Positions 53,032 through 62,014 of a stretch of DNA of 64,000 nucleotides are shown here, piece by piece. The stretch is taken from assembly GCA_047947185.1 (NCBI GenBank), contig CP170502.1, forward strand, positions 496,001 through 560,000. Direction: 5' to 3'. The stretch is from JANQJA01 sp047947185 (GTDB lineage Bacteria; Pseudomonadota; Gammaproteobacteria; Pseudomonadales; Azotimanducaceae). Positions within the stretch are counted from its first letter, which is position 1; each line of letters opens with the position of its first letter. Both the position numbers and the translations under genes were made by a program. The notes beneath the pieces are model-generated. The model was given only the letters and a program-made list of their open reading frames with translations, did not search any database and had not been told where the DNA came from.

Positions 53032-54047
53032 ATGCCAACAACAATCAGGACACCGGTGCTGTTCATTGAGAGCCTCGTACTCGGACTGCCAAGAATACGC
53101 GCCGCGTCCTCCCGGCTGATGACCAGGTCCGAGTACTGGTTCTTGTAGGTGCCGAGGGCGTTTACAACAAACGGCGTGGTAGCCACACGTTTGTTGCGTA
53201 TCGCGTCGTGCAGATCCAGGTCATAAGTCACACCCCGCTTTTCGATGATGTCCTGGAAAGAAGTCTCGTCGTTGGGGTACAGGACATTACCGTCCTCATC
53301 GCGGATATTAGGTATGGTTGCAATCTCAAAGGAGCCCACGCTGGAGGCGTCAATCAGCAAGCCCGAGTAGGCCGCATTGGCCTCATAGGCAGTCAGTGAT
53401 GTGGCCAGTGCATCAGCAATGTCAGCCGGTGCCTGGGCTTCGATCCAAGCCAGGATTCTGCGCGCGGCTACTGCCTCATCTTCACTGTCAAACCTGAAGT
53501 TTTCTGCGGCCATAGCACGAGGCACCAGCAAACCGAGCACCGTATCCATGGAACCTGCTACCAGGGACCGGAGGTCAAGCCTCAGCGAAGGCGCAGGCTC
53601 TATCAACCAGCCGGTTTGCGGCGGCTGGACGACTGCCTGCAGCAACTTGCCGGCGATGGGCATTTTCATGGTGACAACGTAAACATCATTCTGGTAATGC
53701 TCGCTGCTGATCACCGCACCTTTTACCACACCCTCCACCCGGCTGGCAGTGACGGTGCTGTCGACCATCATGTCCACAACCTTGGTCATGGAGGTAATAC
53801 GCACACCTTTGGTAATTTCCAGCAGATTGCGCTGCGCGTCCACCACAGCAGCCCGACGGCTGAGCAAACGGCGCTGGGCTGCAATGGTGATATCCGGCCG
53901 TGCGGTACCATAGCCATCCGCATAGATGTAACCTTCAGTCCAGTTGATGGATCCGCCAGGTGTGGATTGCACGACATCATCCGCTACTGCACGGAATACC
54001 GTCAGCAGCAGGCCAACAAAAACAACTTTAACCACGTATGCTTTCAA
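53028..54047 (-). CDS. LPP20/FlgT-like envelope protein, paralogue 3
   Basis: A 339-aa protein, full-length relative of paralogue 1 (44053): SRRAAVVDAQRNLLEITKG, EHYQNDVYVVTMKMPIAGK, SGLLIDASSV, IRDEDGNVLYP and a final VLIVVGI are nearly the same. The start is a TTG at 54047 (GGGGA upstream), 20 bp inside the end of the lytic transglycosylase gene; GTG 54035 is an alternative. A frame opening extends to 54167 but would add non-signal sequence. The signal then reads VVKVVFVGLLLTVFRAVA. Last gene of the minus-strand arm. Confidence 0.8.
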   Translation of the reverse strand: MKAYVVKVVFVGLLLTVFRAVADDVVQSTPGGSINWTEGYIYADGYGTARPDITIAAQRRLLSRRAAVVDAQRNLLEITKGVRITSMTKVVDMMVDSTVTASRVEGVVKGAVISSEHYQNDVYVVTMKMPIAGKLLQAVVQPPQTGWLIEPAPSLRLDLRSLVAGSMDTVLGLLVPRAMAAENFRFDSEDEAVAARRILAWIEAQAPADIADALATSLTAYEANAAYSGLLIDASSVGSFEIATIPNIRDEDGNVLYPNDETSFQDIIEKRGVTYDLDLHDAIRNKRVATTPFVVNALGTYKNQYSDLVISREDAARILGSPSTRLSMNSTGVLIVVGI

Positions 54048-55296
54048 CTTCGATCCCCACCATTTTGTCCAGACCCTGATACTGTTTACGTGCCCGGGTG
54101 ACCTTCTCGATATAACGCCTCGTTTCCTCATAAGGCAAATTGACCTTGAGATGCTCAAAAACCTCATCGGGCGTCATGCTGTTGATGACGCGGGCCGCGT
54201 CCCGCACCCTGGTGCCACCGGTAAATGCCCTTGAAACGTTACCGGCACCAGTATTGTATGCCGCTATAGCACAGATCAGGCGGCTTTCCGGATTCTCGAT
54301 CGCCCTGAGGTAACGGGTATTGAGAAGGCTGAGGTAAGCTGCGCCCAGTTCAACATTCCGTGCCGGGTCATACAGGTATTCCGGGTCAAGCAACACCTTT
54401 TCACCGTAAACAAACTGGTAGGCGTCCATGGCGCCCGAGCGTGGCACCAGCTGCATGAGTCCAAACGCCGGTACGCTGGACCTGGCGCGTGGGTTAAAGC
54501 TGCTTTCCGTCTGCATGACAGCATAAATCAGGCTGGGATCAAGATCGTGACTGCGGGCTTCCTGCATCACCAATTGCTGGTAGCGTGAGGCCAGCGTCGC
54601 CTGGTAGCCAAAGCGAAACGGTACCTGCACCGAGACCTTCTGCTTGCCATTTGCTGTAGTTGAGATGGACGTCCTGATAGCGCCTTCATCAGCCGGGCTG
54701 CCTGCCTTTGCCCGGGCGATCGCTGCTTCAATCGCCGGTTGGCCTGGCGGCGCACCGATCAGGCTACCGACCACAGCCTGGCTGTCATCCGGGGCATAAC
54801 GTGCGTAACTCAAGTCTTCAGCGGCCAGCGCTTCTTTGGCGTACTTCAGGACCAGGTCCCGCTCCGACAGATCTGAGGTGGTGTCCGCTGACAGGTCGGC
54901 TGCGGCCCGGGCAAGTGCGCCGGACACCCGGCTATCGCTGATATCCCCCTCAACAATCTGTTCAATGAGCACCTGACCCTGTTCAAAGTCGATCTGGCGC
55001 CGGGTAGCCATGTCATCGGAATAATCAACCCACTTCTGTTTGGTTGGCAGTTCAACCTCACCTTCCCCCCAGACTGCCGCCACCTCTTTCTCGACTCGCT
55101 GGAACGCGGCTTCCAGGGCCTCGTCCAGCGCCTGGTATTGCGCTTCCAGCTCTGCATCCAGATTGAGAAATTCTTCTTCAAGGCTATTGTCCAGCGCCTC
55201 GAACAGATCGTCAGGTGATGCCGTCTCGGCACAGACCTGCCAGGGAAGCAGCAACAGACTCATGTGGATGAGCACAGGTTTCAGCGAAAGCCTCAT
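54028..55296 (-). CDS. MltC-like lytic transglycosylase
   Basis: A 422-aa exported murein hydrolase. After the signal (WQVCAE, about 23) comes an acidic coiled coil (30-75), then a DUF3393-type domain as in MltC (KQKWVDYSDDMATRRQIDFE, about 86-150). The C-terminal SLT domain (about 235-400) has catalytic Glu in MQTESSFNP, then AFGLMQLVP and IAAYNTGAGNVSRAF. It cleaves glycan strands to form 1,6-anhydro-MurNAc. Unlike E. coli MltC there is no lipobox, so it is probably periplasmic rather than lipid-anchored. Embedded between LPP20-like genes, it may open peptidoglycan for the complex. Confidence 0.88.
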   Translation of the reverse strand: MRLSLKPVLIHMSLLLLPWQVCAETASPDDLFEALDNSLEEEFLNLDAELEAQYQALDEALEAAFQRVEKEVAAVWGEGEVELPTKQKWVDYSDDMATRRQIDFEQGQVLIEQIVEGDISDSRVSGALARAAADLSADTTSDLSERDLVLKYAKEALAAEDLSYARYAPDDSQAVVGSLIGAPPGQPAIEAAIARAKAGSPADEGAIRTSISTTANGKQKVSVQVPFRFGYQATLASRYQQLVMQEARSHDLDPSLIYAVMQTESSFNPRARSSVPAFGLMQLVPRSGAMDAYQFVYGEKVLLDPEYLYDPARNVELGAAYLSLLNTRYLRAIENPESRLICAIAAYNTGAGNVSRAFTGGTRVRDAARVINSMTPDEVFEHLKVNLPYEETRRYIEKVTRARKQYQGLDKMVGIEVESIRG

Positions 55297-56147
55297 CGGA
55301 CAACAAATACCACTTTGCCCTGCTTGAGGAAGTTGCCACCCTGCGTATTCTGCATGAATATCTCCATGGCATTCTCGTTGGACACAACAATGTGGCCGTC
55401 ATCTCCCAGTTCAGCCGCATCCACAAGCAGGGGGGCCGCGCCAACAATATCACCCATGTCTCGTGCACTTGCCACGGTTCTTGCCCAGTTCAGCCAATCA
55501 CCAGTCTCCGGTTGGGCGATGCCCGGGCCGTACAGTTCCTGGCCTTCGGTAGTCCTGATACGCACATCAAGCATGGGCGAGAAGTCAAACGCGGACACAT
55601 CGACAATAAGACCCGTTGCGGCTTCACCCGGCGCGGCCAGGGTGGCCGGCACATCCTCGGGCGCCGGGGCGTAGACGGCCTCGGGTGCGGGCACGGGCAG
55701 TTCATCCTGAACTGCCTGGGTCAGGGTGGCCTTTCCCTTGCAGGATTCCGGCGTACCGTTGACACAAATGCCGAGTTCCAGCTCGGTCACCCAGTTACCC
55801 GCATCCTCGTAACTGTTTTCACTGACGATAAATGCTCCCCGAATCATACCCTGCACACGCGATCCCACCTTGTCACTCGTCACCATCATGTTCTCAACGG
55901 TGGTACCACCGGTGATGCGCACGCCATTGATGGTTTCCAGCAGATTGCGCTGGGCGTCTACCATGGCAGCGCGGCGGGACAGCAGTTTTGCCTGGGTTGG
56001 CGTCGGGTACCGACTGCCATCAGCAATGCCCGCACCGGTGGCCGTGAGCACCCCTTCCGCCAGGTCTGCGCCAACGGCCAGTTCTGCAGGGAAGATTAAT
56101 GCCAGGAACCAGAACATTCTTGTCAGTCTCGCCATCTTTGCTCTCAC
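55293..56147 (-). CDS. LPP20/FlgT-like envelope protein, paralogue 4
   Basis: A 284-aa exported protein with the conserved SRRAAMVDAQRNLLETINGV block, MMVTSDKVGSRVQGMIRGAF and the C-terminal domain (TGLIVDVSAFDF, VRIRTTEGQELYG, final KVVFVV). It is shorter in the middle than paralogues 1-3 and has a Pro/Ala linker (VPAPEAVYAPAPEDVPA) plus a probable disulfide pair (CVNGTPESC). Met5 is an alternative start. It overlaps both neighbours by 4 bp. Confidence 0.8.
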   Translation of the reverse strand: MRAKMARLTRMFWFLALIFPAELAVGADLAEGVLTATGAGIADGSRYPTPTQAKLLSRRAAMVDAQRNLLETINGVRITGGTTVENMMVTSDKVGSRVQGMIRGAFIVSENSYEDAGNWVTELELGICVNGTPESCKGKATLTQAVQDELPVPAPEAVYAPAPEDVPATLAAPGEAATGLIVDVSAFDFSPMLDVRIRTTEGQELYGPGIAQPETGDWLNWARTVASARDMGDIVGAAPLLVDAAELGDDGHIVVSNENAMEIFMQNTQGGNFLKQGKVVFVVR

Positions 56148-57154
56148 GCTGTTTTTTGAAGAAGTGAATTTAACCGGTCCAGCACCAGGATCGTTTCAGC
56201 GCCGCTCACCAGTTCATCCGGCTGAATCTCACCGGTATCGCTGCCTTGCATCAGCCCCCGGGTGACCGCTGTCATCACCGCATTAAATCCGGTACTGCTT
56301 GATGACAGGTCCGAAAAAGGCGACGGCGATCCAATAAAGTGGGTACGGCTGGCCCCCTGGGTGACGGCCAGCACGTCCTCGACAATCATAGCGAGTTCCA
56401 CGCGGCTGATGGGTGCATCCGGACGAAAAGCGCCGTTCCTGATGTGCAGGCTCCTGACACCAAGGCGATGTACGCTGAGGATGGCCTCGCGATGAGGTGA
56501 TGTCGCATAGTCCGTCAAACCCTGGTCGGAAGTCTCGCCCGTGACAACCGGACGCCCGTCCCGCAACTCCCCAAGGGCCGTGGCAATCCGGAATTCGTTG
56601 CTGATCAATGCGGCCACTTCCGCCCGGGTAATCTGTGGCGCAAAGGCAAAAGGTGAATCTGTGATTAGCGCAGCACGTTCAACCCTTTGCAGGTTGGATA
56701 AAATCCTTGCCGCCTCTTCCTTGAAACCTGACTGCAGCGCCATCGCCACCTCAAGCAATGCCCGTGCTTCTTCAAATTCGCGTTCGCGGATATAGGCTTC
56801 CGCCATGACCACCTGAACTTCAGCGTGTTGATCCATACCCGCAAGCCGGCGCGCCCGCCGAAAATTCGCCCGGGCATCACGGAAATCACCCCGTGCGTTG
56901 GCAATACGGATGCCGGTTGCATGGAGGTCAAGTTTTGACGCCGCACCCCGTGCGTATTTCAGCCCATTGGCAACAGCCGCTTCGCCCGCTGCCAGGTCGC
57001 CGGTGGCGAGGCAAAGCCGGGCCAATTCAAGCAGGGCGGATACGTCACGGCGATTTTCGCTGATAGCAGCCTCAAGCGCCGCTCGCTCGGCACTGACTTC
57101 TGCGCTTGCCTCCAACACATACAGGGCCAGGAGCAGGACCAACATCTTCAGCAT
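56144..57154 (-). CDS. Exported TPR protein with SLH domains
   Basis: A 336-aa protein from the ATG at 57154 (GGAG upstream); a longer frame to 57313 lacks a signal. The signal ends near EASAEV. TPR-like helices fill 20-170. The C-terminal half has SLH-like units (ISRVELAMIVEDVLAVTQG, PFSDLSSSSTGFNAVMTAV, GLMQGSDTGEIQPDELVSG). SLH modules bind wall polymers or peptidoglycan-linked glycans; they are uncommon in gammaproteobacteria outside envelope systems. Function here unknown, probably anchoring. Confidence 0.78.
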   Translation of the reverse strand: MLKMLVLLLALYVLEASAEVSAERAALEAAISENRRDVSALLELARLCLATGDLAAGEAAVANGLKYARGAASKLDLHATGIRIANARGDFRDARANFRRARRLAGMDQHAEVQVVMAEAYIREREFEEARALLEVAMALQSGFKEEAARILSNLQRVERAALITDSPFAFAPQITRAEVAALISNEFRIATALGELRDGRPVVTGETSDQGLTDYATSPHREAILSVHRLGVRSLHIRNGAFRPDAPISRVELAMIVEDVLAVTQGASRTHFIGSPSPFSDLSSSSTGFNAVMTAVTRGLMQGSDTGEIQPDELVSGAETILVLDRLNSLLQKTA

Positions 57155-57209
57155 CGGGTGTTCTCCGCGAGTGTTCCTGTCTTTAGGTGCACGAGTGTCA
57201 CAAAAGGCC

Positions 57210-57818
57210 TCACCTGGCCCGCAGCGGATAGCTGCTATGGTAGTAGTCAAACGCCAGACCGGAGACCAGGGTTGAACGCTTCTCGAATCCTGCCACCAGT
57301 CCTGCCGTGGCATTGTTAAAGGTCGCCTCGGTCAGCAGAATTTCACCGCCCTCGGCGATATCTTCGCCGAGTTTTGATGCCAGGTTCATTTCCTTGCCAA
57401 AAAAGCCTTCCATGGACTCGGCATAAAGCATCTGGCCAAACCCGATACCGATACACAACCTGAAAGGTTCGTCATCGGTCAGCATGAGGCCCGAGTCTGC
57501 CAGCGCCTGGTGAACATCCATCGCAGACCGGATTGCACTGTCCGGTGACCTGAAAGCAGCAATGACGTTGTCAGCCTCAAATCGCGCTGTGATCTGCCCA
57601 TGCGCGGCAATAACCGGTCTGACCGTTTCCCGCATGGCAGCAAGCCGAGCGAGAAAATGCAGAATGCCATGGGCGTCGGAAACGCGGGAAAACCCGGTTG
57701 AATCAACGACCATGACGGCCACCTGCTGGCCGTAGGTTGCCCAGATCTCATCCTCCCGGGTCGCGGGGTCAATCCCCTCCGACATCAGCTGGGTTATTCG
57801 TTCAAACAGTGTGGGCAT
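57210..57818 (-). CDS. Class III nucleotide-cyclase-like protein
   Basis: A 202-aa single-domain protein with the guanylate/adenylate cyclase fold: MVVDSTGFSRVS with Asp39, FEADNVIAAF with Asp83 (the two metal aspartates), IGIGFGQM, FGKEMNLASKLGEDIAEGGE and LLTEATF. The order and length fit a bare catalytic domain; no signal or membrane helix, so it is the one clearly cytoplasmic member of the cluster. It could make cAMP/cGMP or be a non-catalytic sensor; substrate residues cannot be decided by eye. It precedes the SLH gene by 55 bp and follows the P450 gene by 18 bp. Confidence 0.75.
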   Translation of the reverse strand: MPTLFERITQLMSEGIDPATREDEIWATYGQQVAVMVVDSTGFSRVSDAHGILHFLARLAAMRETVRPVIAAHGQITARFEADNVIAAFRSPDSAIRSAMDVHQALADSGLMLTDDEPFRLCIGIGFGQMLYAESMEGFFGKEMNLASKLGEDIAEGGEILLTEATFNNATAGLVAGFEKRSTLVSGLAFDYYHSSYPLRAR

Positions 57819-57836
57819 CAGCGAAGTATAGCGGAT

Positions 57837-59135
57837 TCAAAGCGCATGAACCCGCACCGGCAGTTCGCGATAACCGTGGACAAACGTTGAATAGGTACGG
57901 ACAGGCTCACCCACAACCTCCACCAGCCGAAAGCGTTTCATGATTTCTTCCCAGAGGACCCGGAGCTGCATTTCAGCCAGCCGGTTACCCATACAGCGGT
58001 GTATCCCAAACCCGAAGGACAGGTGCTGCCGTGCTCGTTCACGGTCGATCAAAAACCGGTCAGGATCCCGGACGTGGTTTTCATCCCGGTTACCGGAGAT
58101 GTACCACATGACAACCTTGTCGCCTTCCCGGATCAGCTTACCGCCAACCTCTATGTCCCGGGTTGCTGTTCGCCGCATGTGCGCCAGTGGCGTCTGGTAG
58201 CGAATAATCTCCGACACCATATTCGGTATCAGGCTGTGATTGGCCCTGAGCTTGGCGTATTCGGCGGGATTCTGGTTCAGGAACAGTACGCCACCTGAAA
58301 TGGAGTTACGCGTGGTGTCGTTGCCTCCCACAATCAGCAGTATCAGGTTACCCAACAGCTCAAATGGTTGCATGTCCCGGGTGGCCGGGCCATGCGCCAG
58401 CATGGAGATGAGATCATTTTTGGGTGGCAGTTTTGCCCGCTCTTCAAACAGTTTGGTGAAGTAGGCCAGGCATTCGAGCAACTCGGCCCGCCGCTGTTCC
58501 GGTGTTTCGCTGCTCGCTGGCCCGGAAGTGGCAATGTCGGACCAGCGGGTCAGTTTGCGCCGGTCTTCAAAAGGAAAGTCAAACAGTGTTGCCAGCATCT
58601 GTGTGGTCAGTTCAACGGACACCTGGTCTACCCAGTTGAACGTCTCACCTTGAGGCAGTGAATCGAGTATCCGCCCCGCACGCTCCCGGATGGTACTTTC
58701 CATTTCCGCGAGGCTTGGTGGCGCAACGATGGGTGTCACTGTTGCCCGCTGGACGTCGTGTTTCGGCGGGTCCATGGCAATAAACATTGAAAATCCCTGC
58801 CATTGCTGCTGCCGGGCTTTTTCCTCTTCGGTCCTGGGCGCCTGTGCCTGCCCGCCGCTGCCGCCGCCGCCAATCGTGATACCGCGGGCGGACGAAAACG
58901 CCTCGTGGTTGGTATCCACTTCAAAAATTTCCTTGTACCTGGTTAGTGACCAATAGGGACCAAAAGGACTGTTGGCACAGAAGTGCACCGGATCTTCCTT
59001 GCGCAGACGTTCAAACCACGCCCAGTGTGCATCCTGTTCAAACAGTGCAGGCTGGGCGACATCCAGTTCATCCAGCGGTACGGAATAGGGATCAAGGTTC
59101 AGGGTACTGCGATCAGATACGGGTTGTTCACTCAT
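57837..59135 (-). CDS. Cytochrome P450, CYP153-like
   Basis: A 432-aa soluble class I P450. Heme ligand Cys381 is in FGFGIHRCMGNRLAEMQLR, oxygen-binding motif GGNDTT at 270-275, ExxR at 309-312 (EIIR). WSLTRYKEIFEVDTNHEAFSS and the heme segment are typical of CYP153 terminal alkane and fatty-acid hydroxylases. The ATG at 59135 is used; a frame to 59360 adds unrelated residues. It needs a ferredoxin and reductase, not present in this window. The specific substrate is not shown by the sequence. Confidence 0.88.
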   Translation of the reverse strand: MSEQPVSDRSTLNLDPYSVPLDELDVAQPALFEQDAHWAWFERLRKEDPVHFCANSPFGPYWSLTRYKEIFEVDTNHEAFSSARGITIGGGGSGGQAQAPRTEEEKARQQQWQGFSMFIAMDPPKHDVQRATVTPIVAPPSLAEMESTIRERAGRILDSLPQGETFNWVDQVSVELTTQMLATLFDFPFEDRRKLTRWSDIATSGPASSETPEQRRAELLECLAYFTKLFEERAKLPPKNDLISMLAHGPATRDMQPFELLGNLILLIVGGNDTTRNSISGGVLFLNQNPAEYAKLRANHSLIPNMVSEIIRYQTPLAHMRRTATRDIEVGGKLIREGDKVVMWYISGNRDENHVRDPDRFLIDRERARQHLSFGFGIHRCMGNRLAEMQLRVLWEEIMKRFRLVEVVGEPVRTYSTFVHGYRELPVRVHAL

Positions 59136-59151
59136 GTTGAAAATCCAGCGG

Positions 59152-60705
59152 TTACTCAGCCTTACAGCATACATCAGCGGGTCGAAAAACGTAGGCCCTG
59201 TAGGCAAAAGGGCGATTGAGGGGATGGCGGAATCCGCGCTTCTGAACAGAGAACTCAATAACGGAGGGTACCACACCCTGGCGTGCAAACCAGGCATTTG
59301 CCTCGTCGTCGCAGGATCCCGGCCGGGGTTTGTCCGGCTGCCCGCGTGGACAGAGAACAAGCCCAGGCTGGGCCGCCCATGCCCTGTGCGGGATCACAGT
59401 TGCAGGAAACTGGTCGGGGAACCCCGGCAAGATGCGCACCGAGGCATCACCATAAAATGCGACCAGCCCGTTCTCGGGCCAGGTGCCACCAACCCAGCCC
59501 GGCACATCATCCGGGTATCGCTCCGCCCAGAGCGCAAGCAGTGTCTGAGCGGCTTCAGCGCGCGGTCGGTAGAAGTTTTCGTTGCCACCCCTGGCCTGTT
59601 GCCAGGCATAGACCGGCGACAGGATCAAGACCAGGCCAAGCCAAACGCAGAAGACACGCGGGGCCCACCGGTGCAGGTTGCCGCGAGGCAGGTTTCGAAG
59701 CCAGAAAGGCAGAAAAAGAAATCCGATCGGGATCGCCCAGGGCATGGACAGCTCAACAAAACCGGTGATACCAATCAGCACCGTGAGAAGCCAGGGTGCC
59801 AGCGCCAGCCAGGTGAGCAGATCGTTTTCCGGTTTCCAACTGCGCAGCATGTTCCCGGGCCATTGCTGAAGCCGTGCAAGCAGCGATGGGCCGGGTAAGG
59901 TAATCCAGGTCACCACCAGCCACGGCAACAGCCAATAGGAAAACGGCGCCGCGGCAAATTTGATCACCTGGCCCCAGTTCACCCCACTACCCTGCTGTGC
60001 CAGGACATAATCGAAGCTGGCAAAGTCATTGTCGTTGAGCCAGACAAGGTGCGGCGCCAGCACACCAAGACAGGCAGCCAGCGCAATCACTGGCTGACGG
60101 GATTTGAGCCACCGCCGCCCCTCGCCGGTTGCCAGGGTCGCAAGCCCAATCCCCAGCAACAATACGCCGGAGTAATATTTGGCCAGCAGCGCCAGCGCTG
60201 AAAGTACGCCAAACAGCAGGCACAGCAACAGCTTGCGTCCACCTTGCGCCTGCATTCCCCTGATCCAGGCCCACACCAGCCAGGGCCAGACGGCCAGCAG
60301 GATGGTGTTCGCGTTAAACTTGATCGCGAGGGTACTGTAAGGCAGCGCGAGGCTGAGCAGGAGCATCGAAGACAAAGCCAGCTGCGGGTAACCCAGCGCG
60401 CGGGTCAACGCAAAGACACCGAGCAGTCCCACCGCACCGTTCAGATAAGCCAGCAGGTGATAAGCAGCATCCGTCTGCGGAAACAGCGTAAACCAGAGCC
60501 CCGTCACCCAGGCAATCAGCGGTGGGTGTTTGTCCGTACCCCAGGTAAATACCTGACTCCAGGCAAAGTTCTCCAACATGTCACCATAAGGGTCCAGATT
60601 TGCATCGGAAATGACATGAGAGAGTGTCCAGACGCCCAGGTAGAGTATGAGGGCAAGCCAGACCGCATTGTGTCGGGCCGCCAATTGGGAAAGTGTCAGG
60701 TTCAT
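59152..60705 (-). CDS. GT39/ArnT-type membrane glycosyltransferase
   Basis: A 517-aa inner-membrane protein with about eleven to thirteen helices. The first periplasmic loop has the acidic pair of GT-C enzymes (ISDANLDPYGDMLENFAWS) and the TDKHPPLIAW segment of the ArnT/PMT group. A C-terminal periplasmic domain (about 380-517) follows the last helix. Family members transfer sugars from polyprenyl carriers to lipid A, proteins or other acceptors. Substrate unknown. It is divergent from the P450 at 60780 and runs into the CYP153-like gene after 16 bp. Confidence 0.82.
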   Translation of the reverse strand: MNLTLSQLAARHNAVWLALILYLGVWTLSHVISDANLDPYGDMLENFAWSQVFTWGTDKHPPLIAWVTGLWFTLFPQTDAAYHLLAYLNGAVGLLGVFALTRALGYPQLALSSMLLLSLALPYSTLAIKFNANTILLAVWPWLVWAWIRGMQAQGGRKLLLCLLFGVLSALALLAKYYSGVLLLGIGLATLATGEGRRWLKSRQPVIALAACLGVLAPHLVWLNDNDFASFDYVLAQQGSGVNWGQVIKFAAAPFSYWLLPWLVVTWITLPGPSLLARLQQWPGNMLRSWKPENDLLTWLALAPWLLTVLIGITGFVELSMPWAIPIGFLFLPFWLRNLPRGNLHRWAPRVFCVWLGLVLILSPVYAWQQARGGNENFYRPRAEAAQTLLALWAERYPDDVPGWVGGTWPENGLVAFYGDASVRILPGFPDQFPATVIPHRAWAAQPGLVLCPRGQPDKPRPGSCDDEANAWFARQGVVPSVIEFSVQKRGFRHPLNRPFAYRAYVFRPADVCCKAE

Positions 60706-60779
60706 GGCAGGACTTTGCCATAGCGCGTCCCATCAGAATAGGCGAGAATCCGGTCACCAGGGAAAAAGTGGAGCAAGCC

Positions 60780-62012
60780 ATGCCAGGTGAGAAGCCGTCA
60801 GCCGCATTGCCCGAGGGAATTGAACTGACGCCCCTCGCGGAATCTTTTCGTAATGACCCCTACGCCATCCTGAAGCAGATTCAGCAAGAGACCGCTGTGC
60901 ACCACGACCGCGCACTGAAACGCTACATCTACACACGCCACGATGACGTCAAGGAAATCTTACGCGACGCTGAATTCTGGAGTGATCCGCGCAAGGCGAA
61001 CGAGGGAACATTTACCCGCGAGTTCCTGGGCAACCTGGGTGACGACGAGCCGTCAATGCTGCTGATGGATGAGCCTGACCACCGCCGCCTGCGCTCCCTG
61101 GTCAGCAGTTCGTTTACCCCGGCCGCCGTGGAACGCTGGCGTAATCGCGTCAGGAAAGTGGTCGTGGATGTACTGGCAGAAATCAACGAGCCGGAGTTTG
61201 ACCTGATCGGACAGTTTGCCGGCCCGGTCCCCACAATTGTCATTGCAGAACTGCTGGGGATAGACCCCGCCCGTCGGGCAGATTTCAAGACCTGGTCGGA
61301 TCAGGGTGTCCAGGTGAGTTTTAACCCTTTTGCCACCGAGGCGGAAAAGGCCGTTGGCGAAGCGGCAAGAAATTCGCTGGACAGTTTTTTTGCCGAGGAA
61401 ATATCCATGCGCCGGCGGAACCTGGGGACAGATCTCATTTCCGACATGATTCGAGCTGAACAGGACGGTGACAAACTCTCGGAAAAAGAGATGGTCCGGC
61501 AGTGTAACCTCCTGCTCGTGGCCGGCAACGTCACAACAACCGACCTGATCGGCAATGGCGTCAAAGCACTGCTCGAGAATCCGGATCAGCTCGCGCGGCT
61601 GCGGGCGGAACCGGCGCTGATCAAAAACGCCGTGGAGGAAATGCTGCGGTATGACAGCCCCGTGGTCAACTCTGGCAGGATTGCCAGCCGCGATATAGAG
61701 ATTGGTGGTTGCCCCGTTCATACCGGTGAGTCACTGAACACGTCATTGGCTGCTGCCAACCGCGACCCGGACATTTATCCCGATCCGGACCGCTTCGACA
61801 TTACCCGGCAGGATACGCACCACCAGTCTTTTGGTGGTGGTCGTCACCTCTGCCTCGGCGCCCACCTCGCTCGACTTGAAGCCCAGGAAGCGATACTGGG
61901 CCTGCTTGCCAGGTATCCGACGCTTGCCTTGAGTCAACGTGGCTTCCAGTATCATGCAATACCCAGTTTCAGGGGCATGGCCTGCTGCTGGATCACAACA
62001 GAACCTGTATGA
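60780..62012 (+). CDS. Cytochrome P450 with atypical I-helix
   Basis: A 410-aa P450 with heme Cys358 in FGGGRHLCLGAHLARLE and ExxR at 287-290. The I-helix reads VAGNVTTTD (247-255): the acidic residue that usually precedes Thr252 is replaced by Val251, so proton delivery to oxygen should be altered. Such changes are seen in P450s with unusual chemistry or peroxide use. The ATG at 60780 has GGAG upstream. A frame to 60693 overlaps the GT39 gene. Bacterial class I type; family number not assigned. Confidence 0.87.
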   Translation: MPGEKPSAALPEGIELTPLAESFRNDPYAILKQIQQETAVHHDRALKRYIYTRHDDVKEILRDAEFWSDPRKANEGTFTREFLGNLGDDEPSMLLMDEPDHRRLRSLVSSSFTPAAVERWRNRVRKVVVDVLAEINEPEFDLIGQFAGPVPTIVIAELLGIDPARRADFKTWSDQGVQVSFNPFATEAEKAVGEAARNSLDSFFAEEISMRRRNLGTDLISDMIRAEQDGDKLSEKEMVRQCNLLLVAGNVTTTDLIGNGVKALLENPDQLARLRAEPALIKNAVEEMLRYDSPVVNSGRIASRDIEIGGCPVHTGESLNTSLAAANRDPDIYPDPDRFDITRQDTHHQSFGGGRHLCLGAHLARLEAQEAILGLLARYPTLALSQRGFQYHAIPSFRGMACCWITTEPV

Positions 62013-62014
62013 TG

